Source: an uncultured Collinsella sp. (GTDB taxonomy: Bacteria; Actinomycetota; Coriobacteriia; Coriobacteriales; Coriobacteriaceae). From it: a stretch of DNA of 10,307 nucleotides. A program made the translations under genes and the position numbers. Below are positions 1-6,759 of the stretch, piece by piece. Position 1 is the first letter of the stretch, and every line of letters begins with the position of its first letter. The stretch lies in the NCBI GenBank assembly GCA_900552185.1, contig URYT01000055.1:1-10307 (forward strand). The letters are read 5' to 3'. The notes beneath the pieces were generated by a model. The model had not been told where the DNA came from. It searched no databases and saw nothing but the letters and a program-made list of their open reading frames with translations.

Positions 1-924
1 ATTCTGATTAGCGGTACCGACGGCGTGGGCACCAAGCTCGTGCTCGCCCAGATCATGGACCGTCACGAGACGGTGGGCCAGGACCTGGTCGCTATGTGCG
101 TCAACGACATTCTGGCTTCGGGCGCCGAGCCGCTGTTTTTCCTGGACTACGTTGCCATCGGTCACATCGAGGCCGAGCACATGGCAAAGATCATCAAGGG
201 CGTGGCCGATGGCTGCAAGCTCGCGGGCTGCGCGCTCGTGGGCGGCGAGATGGCCGAGCACCCGGGCGTTATGGCTCCGGCCGACTACGACCTCGCCGGC
301 TTTACCGTGGGCGTCGTCGATCGTCCCAAGATGCTCGACCCCGCGAACGTTCGCCCCGGCGATGTGATCCTGGGCCTGCCCTCCACCGGTGTGCACTCCA
401 ACGGATACTCACTCGTGCGCAAGGTTATCGGTGTTGACGGCATCAAGCCGGGTACGCCCGAGGCTGCCGCTAAGGCCGAGGAACTAAGCCGTCCGCTCGA
501 GGAGCTCGGCGGTGCATCGCTGGCCGACGCCCTGCTGGCCCCCACGCGCATCTACGTCAAGCCGATTCTGGAGCTGCTGCGCAATGCCGCCAACGTTCAT
601 GCCATTGCCCACATCACCGGCGGCGGTATTACCGAGAACCTCAACCGCGCGCTCGCCGACGACGTCGACGCCGTGGTCACCCGCAACGGCGCCGAGATGG
701 GCTGGGATGTTCCGCCCGTCATCACCTACGTGTCGCGCCAGGCCGATCTCGCGCCCAACGAGGCATGCAAGACCTTCAACATGGGCGTTGGCCTGTGCCT
801 GATCGTCGCCCCCGAGGACGAGGCCGCGGTGACCGAGGCTCTGGTCGCGCTGGGCGAGAAGCCGTTCCGCGTGGGCGAGTGCGTCGAGGGTTCCGGTAAG
901 GTCGTGTACTCCGATGAGCGCTAA
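1..924 (+). CDS. purM: Phosphoribosylformylglycinamidine cyclo-ligase (AIR synthetase), 5'-truncated
   Basis: The enzyme closes the imidazole ring of formylglycinamidine ribonucleotide with ATP, giving aminoimidazole ribonucleotide, in cytoplasmic de novo purine synthesis. The reading frame is open from base 1, so the start lies outside the window. By comparison with E. coli PurM about 58 N-terminal residues are missing. The first codons read ILISGTDGVGTKL, the conserved PurM nucleotide-binding motif. LVAMCVND follows at residues 29-36 of the visible part, GGEMAE near 81-86, HSNGYSLVR near 132-140, LAPTRIYVK near 180, and HITGGG near 204-209. All are PurM family signatures. The visible part has 307 residues and looks intact to its TAA stop. 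The last codons overlap the start of purN, which points to translational coupling. Identification is very secure. Confidence 0.97.
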   Translation: MLISGTDGVGTKLVLAQIMDRHETVGQDLVAMCVNDILASGAEPLFFLDYVAIGHIEAEHMAKIIKGVADGCKLAGCALVGGEMAEHPGVMAPADYDLAGFTVGVVDRPKMLDPANVRPGDVILGLPSTGVHSNGYSLVRKVIGVDGIKPGTPEAAAKAEELSRPLEELGGASLADALLAPTRIYVKPILELLRNAANVHAIAHITGGGITENLNRALADDVDAVVTRNGAEMGWDVPPVITYVSRQADLAPNEACKTFNMGVGLCLIVAPEDEAAVTEALVALGEKPFRVGECVEGSGKVVYSDER

Positions 925-1615
925 CGAGCGGATGACTGCTGCCGAGGGCCTGGATTTTGTGCCCTATACCCGTCCGACCGGCACCGATACGGCCGAGCCG
1001 CTCAAGATCGGTGTGCTCATCAGCGGTTCGGGTACCAACCTGCAGGCGCTGATCGATCTGATCGCTGCCGGCAAACTCAACGCTTCGATTGAGCTTGTGG
1101 TGTCGAGCCGTCCTTCGGCTAAGGGTTTGCAGCGCGCTGAGCGCGCGGGCATCCAGACGCTTACGCTGTCCAAGGATGTCTATGCCGACCCCATCGCCGC
1201 CGACGAGATCATCGCGCACGAGCTGCTCGAGCGCGGCTGCGAATATGTGGTCATGGCCGGTTACATGCGCATGGTGCACACGCCGCTGCTGGCGGCGTTT
1301 CCCAACCGCGTGGTCAACTTGCATCCGGCACTGCTGCCGAGCTTTACCGGCGCGCATGCGATCGACGATGCCTTTGCGCGCGGCGTCAAGGTAACCGGTG
1401 TGACCGTGCACTTTGCCAACGAGATCTACGACAACGGCCCCATCATCGCCCAGCGCGCGCTGGCTGTTGAGGAAGGTTGGGATGTCGACACGCTCGAGGA
1501 GCACATCCACGCGATTGAGCACGTGCTGTATCCCGAGGTCGTGCAGATGCTCGCCGACGGCCGCGTCCACGTGCTGGAGAGCGGCAAGGTCGCAATTGAC
1601 GCGCCTCGCGGCTAG
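914..1615 (+). CDS. purN: Phosphoribosylglycinamide formyltransferase (GART)
   Basis: The enzyme transfers a formyl group from 10-formyltetrahydrofolate to glycinamide ribonucleotide in purine synthesis. The 233-residue protein carries KIGVLISGSGTNLQALID (residues 31-48, phosphate-binding segment), VMAGYMRM (113-120), VVNLHPALLPSF (133-144) and VHFANEIYDNGPI (165-177). Asn135, His137 and Asp173 align with the catalytic Asn106, His108 and Asp144 of E. coli PurN. About 30 residues precede the Rossmann start, longer than in the compact homologues. The ATG at 914 overlaps purM by 11 bases. A second in-frame ATG at 932 would shorten the protein by six residues. Neither has a strong ribosome binding site, so translation probably depends on coupling to purM. 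The order purM-purN with overlap is the classical arrangement. A terminator follows the stop. Confidence 0.96.
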   Translation: MSANERMTAAEGLDFVPYTRPTGTDTAEPLKIGVLISGSGTNLQALIDLIAAGKLNASIELVVSSRPSAKGLQRAERAGIQTLTLSKDVYADPIAADEIIAHELLERGCEYVVMAGYMRMVHTPLLAAFPNRVVNLHPALLPSFTGAHAIDDAFARGVKVTGVTVHFANEIYDNGPIIAQRALAVEEGWDVDTLEEHIHAIEHVLYPEVVQMLADGRVHVLESGKVAIDAPRG

Positions 1616-1647
1616 CGGCGCACAGTACAATTTAGCCGAGTAGTCAG

Positions 1648-1690
1648 GGTGGTCATTGGCGCCAAGGCGCGCGTGGCCACCTTTTGTTTT
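1648..1690 (+). terminator. Intrinsic terminator after purN
   Basis: An 8-bp stem pairs GGTGGTCA (1648-1655) with TGGCCACC (1674-1681), with one G-U pair. The GC-rich loop contains GGCGCC. TTTTGTTTT (1682-1690) follows directly. It lies 32 bases after the purN stop and would end the purine transcript. Confidence 0.8.
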
Positions 1691-1693
1691 GGG

Positions 1694-1749
1694 TAGTCAC
1701 CTGCGACGTTCTTTAACGACTAGTCATTTAAGAACGTCGCAGGTGACTA
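1694..1749. repeat. 56-bp near-perfect palindrome
   Basis: Arms of 20 bp pair perfectly (1694-1713 with 1730-1749; the left arm begins TAGTCACCTGCG). The 16-base centre is itself nearly palindromic around GACTAGTC (1718-1725), which shares the same symmetry centre. Of the 28 base pairs in the folded element only two are mismatched (1714/1729 and 1717/1726). There is no T-run, so it is not a typical terminator. It sits between the purN terminator and the ribosome binding site of the PTS EIIA gene. It could be an immobile remnant or REP-like repeat, a cruciform protein-binding site, or an mRNA hairpin. It lacks the GGGAC core of the other palindromes here, so it probably belongs to another family. 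Confidence 0.85.
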
Positions 1750-1767
1750 GATGAGAGAGGTGAGCGC

Positions 1768-2232
1768 ATGGCGGATAACGAAGCGCTGTTTACGCCTGAG
1801 CTGGTGTTTTTTGATTGGGAGTGTGCGACGCCGGATGAGGTGTTCGCGCGGCTCGAGGGCGAGCTTGCACCACGTGGCTACATTGCATCCGGTTGGCTCG
1901 ACGCCGTTCGCACGCGCGAGGATGCCTATCCCACGGGTCTTGCCATGCCGGCGGCAAACATTGCCATTCCGCATACCGATCCGGGGTTTGTGGCCAAGCC
2001 CTATATCGCGGTGGTGAAGCCCGCCGCGCCCGTGACATTTAACGCTATGGCTGGCATGGGCGCTCCGGTGCCGGCGCAGATCGTCATCAATCTGGGCATC
2101 GCAGAGCCGGGCGGTCAGGTCGAGGCCCTGCAGGCGCTCATGAACATCTTTATGGACGCCGATGCCGCAGCCGACGTGCTCGGCCAAACCACGCCGCAGG
2201 GCATGGTCGACGCCATCCGCCGTCACTTCTAA
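1768..2232 (+). CDS. PTS EIIA component, fructose/mannitol superfamily, GatA-like
   Basis: EIIA proteins accept phosphate from HPr on a histidine and pass it to EIIB for sugar uptake. The 154-residue product carries YPTGLAMPAANIAIPHTDP (residues 54-72), the active-site segment of the PTS_EIIA_2 domain, with His69 as the likely phosphorylated residue. Length and motif fit the galactitol-type GatA proteins (about 150 residues). The ATG start is preceded by GAGAGG at 1755-1760 with 7 bases spacing. No EIIB or EIIC gene is next to it: it stands alone between the purine genes and a foldase gene. Its partner must therefore be encoded elsewhere, or it has a regulatory role. The true substrate cannot be read from the sequence. 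Confidence 0.88.
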   Translation: MADNEALFTPELVFFDWECATPDEVFARLEGELAPRGYIASGWLDAVRTREDAYPTGLAMPAANIAIPHTDPGFVAKPYIAVVKPAAPVTFNAMAGMGAPVPAQIVINLGIAEPGGQVEALQALMNIFMDADAAADVLGQTTPQGMVDAIRRHF

Positions 2233-2251
2233 GGTGGGGCTGAGTCGGCAC

Positions 2252-2336
2252 TTGGGGACTGTCCCTAACTGCCGGCTGCCAGAGCTGTCCCCTTTGCACC
2301 AAAATGGTGCAGATTAACCTGTCCCCAATGCACCAA
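2252..2336. repeat. Composite intergenic repeat with GGGAC palindrome and two CTGTCCCC units
   Basis: Three pieces can be seen. First, a 17-bp odd palindrome at 2252-2268, TTGGGGAC-T-GTCCCTAA, with one G-T pair. Second, an imperfect direct repeat of 18 bases, CTGTCCCCTTTGCACCAA (2285-2302) and CTGTCCCCAATGCACCAA (2319-2336), matching at 16 of 18 positions with a 34-base period. Third, a small hairpin TGCACCA-AAA-TGGTGCA (2295-2311). Together they fill most of the 170-base gap between the PTS gene and the foldase gene. The GGGAC/CTGTCCCC words recur in three other gaps of this window. It is probably a REP-like dispersed repeat. There is no T-run for a standard terminator. Confidence 0.7.
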
Positions 2337-2402
2337 GCGTGCCGCGGGGGCTGCGTTGTGACACAATGGCGTTTGTTCGATTCGTTATGCGAAAGGCCAA
2401 CT

Positions 2403-3623
2403 ATGGCAAATAAGAAAAAGAACTCCGAGGCCGCGCCGATGCCCGAGCAGCAGGCCCGCGCTGCCTCCAGCTCTCGCAAGAAGCAGCGCAAGACGTACGT
2501 GTCTAAGACCGTCAAGATCGTCCTGGTGGTCATCGGCGTGCTGGCAATGCTGCTTTCCGTCTCGGCGATGGCGTGCTCCGGCCTTATGTCGCAGGCCGAG
2601 GACACCTCGGGCTACAAGCTGACCGGCGGTGTTGCTGCAACTATCAACGGCACCAACCTCACCGAGGACACCGTGACCAAGCAGATCATGAGCATGCGCA
2701 CGTCCTACGGCTACACCAAGGACAAGGACTGGGCGCAGTATCTGGTTGACAACGACCTCACGCCCAAGAAATACCGCAAGCAACTCATCGACTCCTACAC
2801 GCAGCAGATTCTGCTTCAGCAGGCGCAGAAGGAAAACGGCGTGACGGTGTCGGACGAGGAGGTCGAGAAGGCTTGGAAGGACGCGTGCAAGAGCGCGGGC
2901 GGTGCCAAGGCCTTTAAGAAGACCCTCAAGACCTACGGCTATACCGAGGACACCTACAAGGATTCGCTCAAGGAGAGTCTGGCGCAGCAGAAACTCAAGG
3001 ATGCGGTAGCGCCCACAAGCAAGCCCAAGGACAGCGAGATTGTCGATTACATCAACGAAAACCTGTCCAGCTACAACGACGCCCGCCGCTCGTCGAACAT
3101 CCTGATCAAGGTCGATTCCGACGCTTCCGACGAGGACAAGGCCGCCGCCAAGGCCAAGGCGCAGGAGTGCCTGGACAAGATCAACTCCGGCGAGCTGAGC
3201 TTTGAGGACGCCGTGGAGCAGTATTCCGACGATACCGGCTCCAAGGAGAAGAAAGGCGATGTGGGCTGGGATAAGCTCACCACCTTCGTCGACAGCTACC
3301 AGACGGCGCTCGAGGGGCTCAACAAGGGCGACGTGAGCGAAGTCGTCGAGTCGACCTATGGTTACCACATCATCAAGTGCACCGACTACTTCCATGTCGA
3401 TAATCAGGTCGATGACATTAAGCAGGTGCCCAAGGACATCAAGAAGTACGTCTCCAACGTGGTAAAGACGCAGGCGGCAAGCACCGCGTACAGTGAGTGG
3501 CTGGAGCAGTACAAGAAGGACGCCGACATCACCGTCAACCCCATGCCCAAGGACGTGCCGTATAACGTGAGTCTGAAGGGCGTCACCAAGAGTTCGACCG
3601 ACGATTCGTCGACGACTAAGTAA
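2403..3623 (+). CDS. Membrane-anchored peptidyl-prolyl isomerase, parvulin (PpiC/SurA/PrsA-like)
   Basis: This is an extracytoplasmic foldase of 406 residues, likely helping secreted proteins fold outside the membrane. Residues 1-36 are polar and rich in Lys/Arg. Residues 37-58 form one hydrophobic segment, followed by a SurA-N-like helical part (about 77-205). The parvulin domain covers about 228-330, with FEDAVEQYSDDTGS (267-280), KGDVGWDKL (284-292) and the C-terminal signature YGYHIIKC (319-326). The usual His of the first strand (A.HIL) is replaced: the sequence reads SNILIK (231-236). Cys58 follows AMA, a poor lipobox, so a simple membrane anchor is more likely than a lipoprotein. The ATG at 2403 is chosen because AAAGG (2392-2396) precedes it. 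The upstream in-frame ATG at 2304 would place translated repeat DNA in front. The tail is Ser/Thr/Asp-rich. Confidence 0.88.
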   Translation: MANKKKNSEAAPMPEQQARAASSSRKKQRKTYVSKTVKIVLVVIGVLAMLLSVSAMACSGLMSQAEDTSGYKLTGGVAATINGTNLTEDTVTKQIMSMRTSYGYTKDKDWAQYLVDNDLTPKKYRKQLIDSYTQQILLQQAQKENGVTVSDEEVEKAWKDACKSAGGAKAFKKTLKTYGYTEDTYKDSLKESLAQQKLKDAVAPTSKPKDSEIVDYINENLSSYNDARRSSNILIKVDSDASDEDKAAAKAKAQECLDKINSGELSFEDAVEQYSDDTGSKEKKGDVGWDKLTTFVDSYQTALEGLNKGDVSEVVESTYGYHIIKCTDYFHVDNQVDDIKQVPKDIKKYVSNVVKTQAASTAYSEWLEQYKKDADITVNPMPKDVPYNVSLKGVTKSSTDDSSTTK

Positions 3624-3663
3624 TCATGGGGCGGTGCCCGCGTGAGTGCCGCCCACGCTATTG

Positions 3664-3669
3664 AGGAGG
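3664..3669 (+). promoter_or_regulatory. Ribosome binding site AGGAGG deciding the YqeY start
   Basis: A perfect AGGAGG lies 8 bases before the ATG at 3678. It is only 2 bases before the in-frame ATG at 3672 and far downstream of the in-frame GTG at 3642, so 3678 is the best start. Confidence 0.7.
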
Positions 3670-3677
3670 ATATGCAG

Positions 3678-4121
3678 ATGACCAACGAAGAGCTGCAGAA
3701 GGAAATGATTGCGGCCATGAAGGCCAAGGACAAGGTTCGCCTGTCCATCATTCGCCAGGTTAAGGCCGAGGTGAAGAATATCGAGGTCAACGAGCGCCGC
3801 GATGTGACCGAGGAAGACGTCAACAGCATGATCAAGCGTCTGATCAAGCAGACGAGCGAGACGCTGGAGATGTCCATCAAGGCCGGCACCGACCAAGAGC
3901 GTACCGACAACCTGACCGAGCAGGTCAAGATTCTGGAGAGCCTGCTGCCCGCGCAGGTTTCGGGCGAGGAGCTCGAGGCCCTGATTGAGCAGGTCATCGC
4001 CGAGCTGGGTGCCACGTCCAAGAAGCAGATGGGTCAGGTCATGGGTGCCCTGGGCAAGGCCACCGGCGGCAACTTCGACAAGCCGGCCGCGGCAAAGATC
4101 GTCGGAGCCCGCCTCGCGTAG
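3678..4121 (+). CDS. GatB/YqeY domain protein
   Basis: The 147-residue protein has the normal length and layout of the stand-alone YqeY family. A helical N-terminal half (MTNEELQKEMIAAMKAKD, then RLSIIRQVKAEVKN at 23-36) leads to a C-terminal half with ILESLLPAQVS (about 87-97), KKQMGQVMGALG (about 115-126) and the closing AAAKIVGARL. This C-terminal part is related to the tail domain of GatB, the tRNA-binding part of the Asp-tRNA(Asn)/Glu-tRNA(Gln) amidotransferase. No amidotransferase active site is present. Its exact function is unknown; a tRNA-related role is inferred from family membership. It follows the foldase gene by 54 bases and ends at its own terminator, so the two may share a transcript. 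Confidence 0.9.
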   Translation: MTNEELQKEMIAAMKAKDKVRLSIIRQVKAEVKNIEVNERRDVTEEDVNSMIKRLIKQTSETLEMSIKAGTDQERTDNLTEQVKILESLLPAQVSGEELEALIEQVIAELGATSKKQMGQVMGALGKATGGNFDKPAAAKIVGARLA

Positions 4122-4149
4122 GGGCCGAGTGGCACACAGTTGAGGCTGA

Positions 4150-4182
4150 GGGGGCGTGACCATTGCGGCCGCGCCCCTTTTT
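4150..4182 (+). terminator. Intrinsic terminator after the GatB/YqeY gene
   Basis: GGGGCGTG (4151-4158) pairs with CGCGCCCC (4170-4177) including one G-U pair, with an 11-base loop. Five T (4178-4182) follow. It lies 28 bases after the stop codon. Confidence 0.82.
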
Positions 4183-4196
4183 GCTGGGCTGGGCAA

Positions 4197-4261
4197 TCAT
4201 TGGGGACGGACTTAAATGAGTGCCCAATGAGCAGGTACTCATTTAAGTCTGTCCCCAATGA
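4197..4261. repeat. 65-bp palindromic element with GGGGACNGAC core
   Basis: Arms of 25 bp (4197-4221 and 4237-4261) pair with a single mismatch, which is a G-T pair in the transcript. The loop has 15 bases. The left arm begins TCATTGGGGACGGAC and the right arm ends GTCTGTCCCCAATGA. The T-run needed for a terminator is absent. The GGGGAC word and the flanking CAATG tie it to the repeat at 2252-2336. It follows the terminator and precedes the transporter promoter region. Confidence 0.85.
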
Positions 4262-4327
4262 CTAGGTGGAAGGTTGCGGGTTCTTTACGGGAATGTAGTG
4301 TGGGCTGCGGAAACGCGGTTCTTTCCG

Positions 4328-4333
4328 TACAAT
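4328..4333 (+). promoter_or_regulatory. Possible -10 element (TACAAT) for the ABC transporter operon
   Basis: TACAAT matches 5 of 6 bases of the TATAAT consensus and lies 35 bases before the ATPase start, after the terminator and the palindrome. No convincing -35 box sits at 16-18 bases upstream (CTGCGG is the best available), so the call is weak. Confidence 0.35.
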
Positions 4334-4368
4334 AGTTCAACTCGTGTAAACGCAGGGAAGGGACATTC

Positions 4369-5100
4369 ATGGCAGACATGATCGAGATCAAGCATCTCAA
4401 CAAGTACTTTGGCGACCTGCATGTGCTCAAAGATATCAATCTCACTGTCAAGCGCGGCGAGAAGCTCGTAATGATCGGGCCTTCCGGCTCGGGTAAGTCG
4501 ACGCTCATCCGTTGCGTCGATTATCTGGAGGAACCCACGTCGGGCGAGGTCGTCATCGACGGTACGCCGCTCACCAAGAAGAATCACCTGGAGATGGCTC
4601 GCAAGTACAGCTCCATGGTGTTTCAGCAGTTCAACCTGTATCCCAACATGACGGTGCTGGGCAACCTGACGCTCGCGCCCATCAAACTGCAAAAGAAGAG
4701 CAAGGAGGAGGCGACCGAGATCGCCATTGCCGCGCTCAAGCGTGTTGGCATGGCGCATAAGGCCGGCGAGTATCCGCAGAATCTCTCGGGTGGTCAGCAA
4801 CAGCGCATCGCCATCGCCCGTGCCCTGTGCACCAAGCAGCCTATCATCCTGTTTGACGAGCCGACCTCGGCACTCGACCCCGAGATGGTCCAGGAAGTCC
4901 TGGACGTTATGATTGAGCTCGCGCAGGAGGACATCACCATGATCTGCGTGACGCACGAGATGGGCTTTGCGCGCCAGGTGGCCGACCGTGTCATCTTTAT
5001 GGAGGACGGCCGCATCCTGGAGGAGGGCACGCCCGAGCACTTCTTCGATAACCCCGAGAACCCGCGTTGCCGCGAGTTCCTGTCCAAGATTCTGCACTAG
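4369..5100 (+). CDS. Polar amino-acid ABC transporter, ATP-binding protein (GlnQ/GluA type)
   Basis: This is the cytoplasmic ATPase that powers the importer encoded by the next three genes. The 243-residue protein has all ABC motifs: Walker A GPSGSGKST (37-45), Q-loop Gln86 in VFQQFN, signature LSGGQQQR (139-146), Walker B ILFDE (160-164) with catalytic Glu164, D-loop SALD (167-170) and H-loop His196 in VTHEM. MVFQQFNLYPNMTVLGN and THEMGFARQVADRV are typical of the polar amino-acid uptake (PAAT) subfamily. The ATG at 4369 has GGAAGGGA just upstream. An ATG at 4378 is a possible but less well placed start. The gene opens a four-gene operon in the order ATPase, receptor, permease, permease. The likely substrate is glutamate, aspartate or glutamine, judged only by family and gene order. 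Confidence 0.95.
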   Translation: MADMIEIKHLNKYFGDLHVLKDINLTVKRGEKLVMIGPSGSGKSTLIRCVDYLEEPTSGEVVIDGTPLTKKNHLEMARKYSSMVFQQFNLYPNMTVLGNLTLAPIKLQKKSKEEATEIAIAALKRVGMAHKAGEYPQNLSGGQQQRIAIARALCTKQPIILFDEPTSALDPEMVQEVLDVMIELAQEDITMICVTHEMGFARQVADRVIFMEDGRILEEGTPEHFFDNPENPRCREFLSKILH

Positions 5101-5108
5101 GCGCGGTG

Positions 5109-5984
5109 ATGGACATGACGGATATGACGAGGGCGGCCGTGTCGCGCCGTCACTTTTTGCAGCTGGCGGGCGCCGGTATGCTTGCGCTGACGGGGACCGC
5201 GCTTGCCGGTTGCGGCAACTCCACCAGCGGCGAGGGCTCCGACAAGGGGTCTAAGCTTGCGGCCATTAAGTCGCGTGGCCATCTGAATGCCGGCGTTAAG
5301 AAGGACGTTCCCGGTTACGGCTATTACGACACCGCCAAGGGCCGCTTTGAGGGCATGGAAGTCGATTTGTGCTACCAGATCGCCGCTGCCGTCTTTGGCG
5401 TGAGCTACAAGGATGCCCGTGCCCAGGAGCTTGTCGAGTTTACCGACGTAACGCCCAAGACGCGCGGCCCGCTGATCGATAACGGCCAGCTCGATGTGGT
5501 CGCGGCGACCTACACCATAACCGACGAGCGCAAGAAGAGCTGGGATTTCTCGACGCCGTACCGTACCGACTACGTGGGACTCATGGTCAAGAAGCGTTCG
5601 GGCTTTACCTCGATTGAGGACCTGGACGGCAAGGTCATTGGCGTGAGCCAGGGTGCTACCACGCAGGGCCTGATCGAGCAGATGATCAAGGACAACGGCT
5701 TTAGCTGCGAGCCCGAGTTTAGGGCCTTTAGCGGCTACCCCATCATCAAGAGTTCGCTCGATGCCGGCAATATCGACGTCTTTGCCATGGACCGCTCCAC
5801 GCTGGCCGGTTACATGAACGAGACCGTTGAGCTGCTGCAGCCCGAGGTCAAGTTTGGTGAGCAGGGCTACGGCGTGGCGACCAAGAAGGGCTGCGACCTT
5901 TCGGCCGTGGTCGATCAGGTGATTTGCGATCGCCTGGCCGACGGCTGGCTCGACCAAGAGGTCAAGACCTGGGGTCTTGTATAG
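5109..5984 (+). CDS. Amino-acid ABC transporter substrate-binding lipoprotein with Tat-type signal
   Basis: This is the solute receptor of the importer, anchored outside the membrane. From the chosen ATG (5109) the protein has 291 residues. The signal region holds SRRHFLQ (12-18), a good twin-arginine motif, then a hydrophobic stretch and the lipobox LAGC (32-35) with Cys35 as the lipid-bearing residue. The mature part is a bacterial SBP family 3 domain: GHLNAGVKKDVPGYGYYD (57-74), FEGMEVDLC (80-88), TYTITDERKKSWDFSTPY (134-151), VIGVSQGATTQ (176-186) and a C-terminal half ending VKTWGLV. The start is 8 bases after the ATPase stop. Nearby in-frame ATGs at 5115 and 5124 are alternatives, and the ribosome binding site is weak, which suggests coupling. 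Ligand is probably an acidic or amide amino acid. Confidence 0.93.
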   Translation: MDMTDMTRAAVSRRHFLQLAGAGMLALTGTALAGCGNSTSGEGSDKGSKLAAIKSRGHLNAGVKKDVPGYGYYDTAKGRFEGMEVDLCYQIAAAVFGVSYKDARAQELVEFTDVTPKTRGPLIDNGQLDVVAATYTITDERKKSWDFSTPYRTDYVGLMVKKRSGFTSIEDLDGKVIGVSQGATTQGLIEQMIKDNGFSCEPEFRAFSGYPIIKSSLDAGNIDVFAMDRSTLAGYMNETVELLQPEVKFGEQGYGVATKKGCDLSAVVDQVICDRLADGWLDQEVKTWGLV

Positions 5985-6009
5985 GCGCATCGTCCAAGGA
6001 AGGAATCAA

Positions 6010-6756
6010 ATGCTCGAAGGATTATTTGACGCCGACCGTTGGTCGACGACATTCCAAAACATGGGGCCCTTCTGGGAGGGCTTTGGCGTGACGCTGCAGG
6101 TGGTCGTTGCCGGCCTGCTGCTGTCGCTGGTGCTGGGCACGCTGCTGGGCGTGTTCTCTACCACTCGCTCGCGCGTGCTGCGCGCCATAAGCCGCGTGTA
6201 CGTGGAGTTTTACCAGAACACCCCGTTGCCCGTACAGGTGCTCTTTATGTACATGGCCGGTCCGCAGTTTTTGCAGGCCATAACCGGTGCCGATCAGCCG
6301 GTGCGTATCGCGCCGTTCGTGCTGGGCTTCTTGGGCGTGGGCCTGTATCACGCGGCCTACATTTCGGAGGTCATCCGCACTGGTATCGAGGCGGTTCCGC
6401 GCGGTCAGATGGAGGCGGCCCAGAGCCAGGGCTTTACCCGTGCGCAGGCCTACTGGTACATCGTGCTGCCCCAGACGTTCAAGATCATTCTGCCGCCGCT
6501 GTGTAACCAGGCGCTCAACCTGGTCAAGAACACGTCGGTGCTGGCGCTTGTGGCCGGCGGCGACCTTATGTACCGTTCCGACAACTTTGTGAGCCTGTAC
6601 GGTTACCTGCAGGGATACATCGTCTGCTGCCTTATGTACTTCATCATCTGCTTTCCGCTCGCCATGCTGGTGCAGTGGCTCGAGCGCCGCTCCAAGGAGC
6701 GTCCGCGCGGCGTGAGCCTGGCCGAGCTGGGGCTCGACAACGTAGAGGAGGCCTAG
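6010..6756 (+). CDS. Amino-acid ABC transporter permease (first of two)
   Basis: This is an integral membrane subunit forming half of the translocation pore. The 248-residue protein has hydrophobic spans near 27-49, 74-91, 101-119, 173-185 and 203-223. The EAA loop that docks to the ATPase is clear: EAVPRGQMEAAQSQGFT (127-143) followed by YIVLPQTFKIILPPLCN (150-166). The segment YVEFYQNTPLPVQVLF (64-79) is the usual HisM/GlnP family signature. The ATG at 6010 has AAGGAAGGA upstream. It lies 25 bases after the receptor stop. It pairs with the permease directly downstream as a heterodimer, as GluC and GluD do. Confidence 0.94.
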   Translation: MLEGLFDADRWSTTFQNMGPFWEGFGVTLQVVVAGLLLSLVLGTLLGVFSTTRSRVLRAISRVYVEFYQNTPLPVQVLFMYMAGPQFLQAITGADQPVRIAPFVLGFLGVGLYHAAYISEVIRTGIEAVPRGQMEAAQSQGFTRAQAYWYIVLPQTFKIILPPLCNQALNLVKNTSVLALVAGGDLMYRSDNFVSLYGYLQGYIVCCLMYFIICFPLAMLVQWLERRSKERPRGVSLAELGLDNVEEA

Positions 6757-6759
6757 CGC

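Noticed and set aside
776..1630. A 284-codon minus-strand open frame
   Set aside because: It lies antisense to purN and the end of purM, whose catalytic motifs are all in the plus frame.
1626..1631. TACAAT, a possible -10 box just after purN
   Set aside because: No -35 box at the right distance, and a terminator follows within about 20 bases; probably chance.
2304..2402. Upstream in-frame ATG that would lengthen the foldase by 33 residues
   Set aside because: The added part is translated repeat DNA without a ribosome binding site; AAAGG supports the ATG at 2403.
2385..3395. A 336-codon minus-strand open frame
   Set aside because: It is the mirror of the parvulin-like gene and has low-complexity Leu/Val/Gly composition.
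3629..3654. GGGCGG/CCGCCC hairpin between the foldase and YqeY genes
   Set aside because: Only six pairs and no T-run; too weak to call a terminator.
4285..5097. A 270-codon minus-strand open frame
   Set aside because: It lies antisense to the ABC ATPase, which has every expected motif.
5097..5990. A 297-codon minus-strand open frame
   Set aside because: It lies antisense to the substrate-binding lipoprotein gene.
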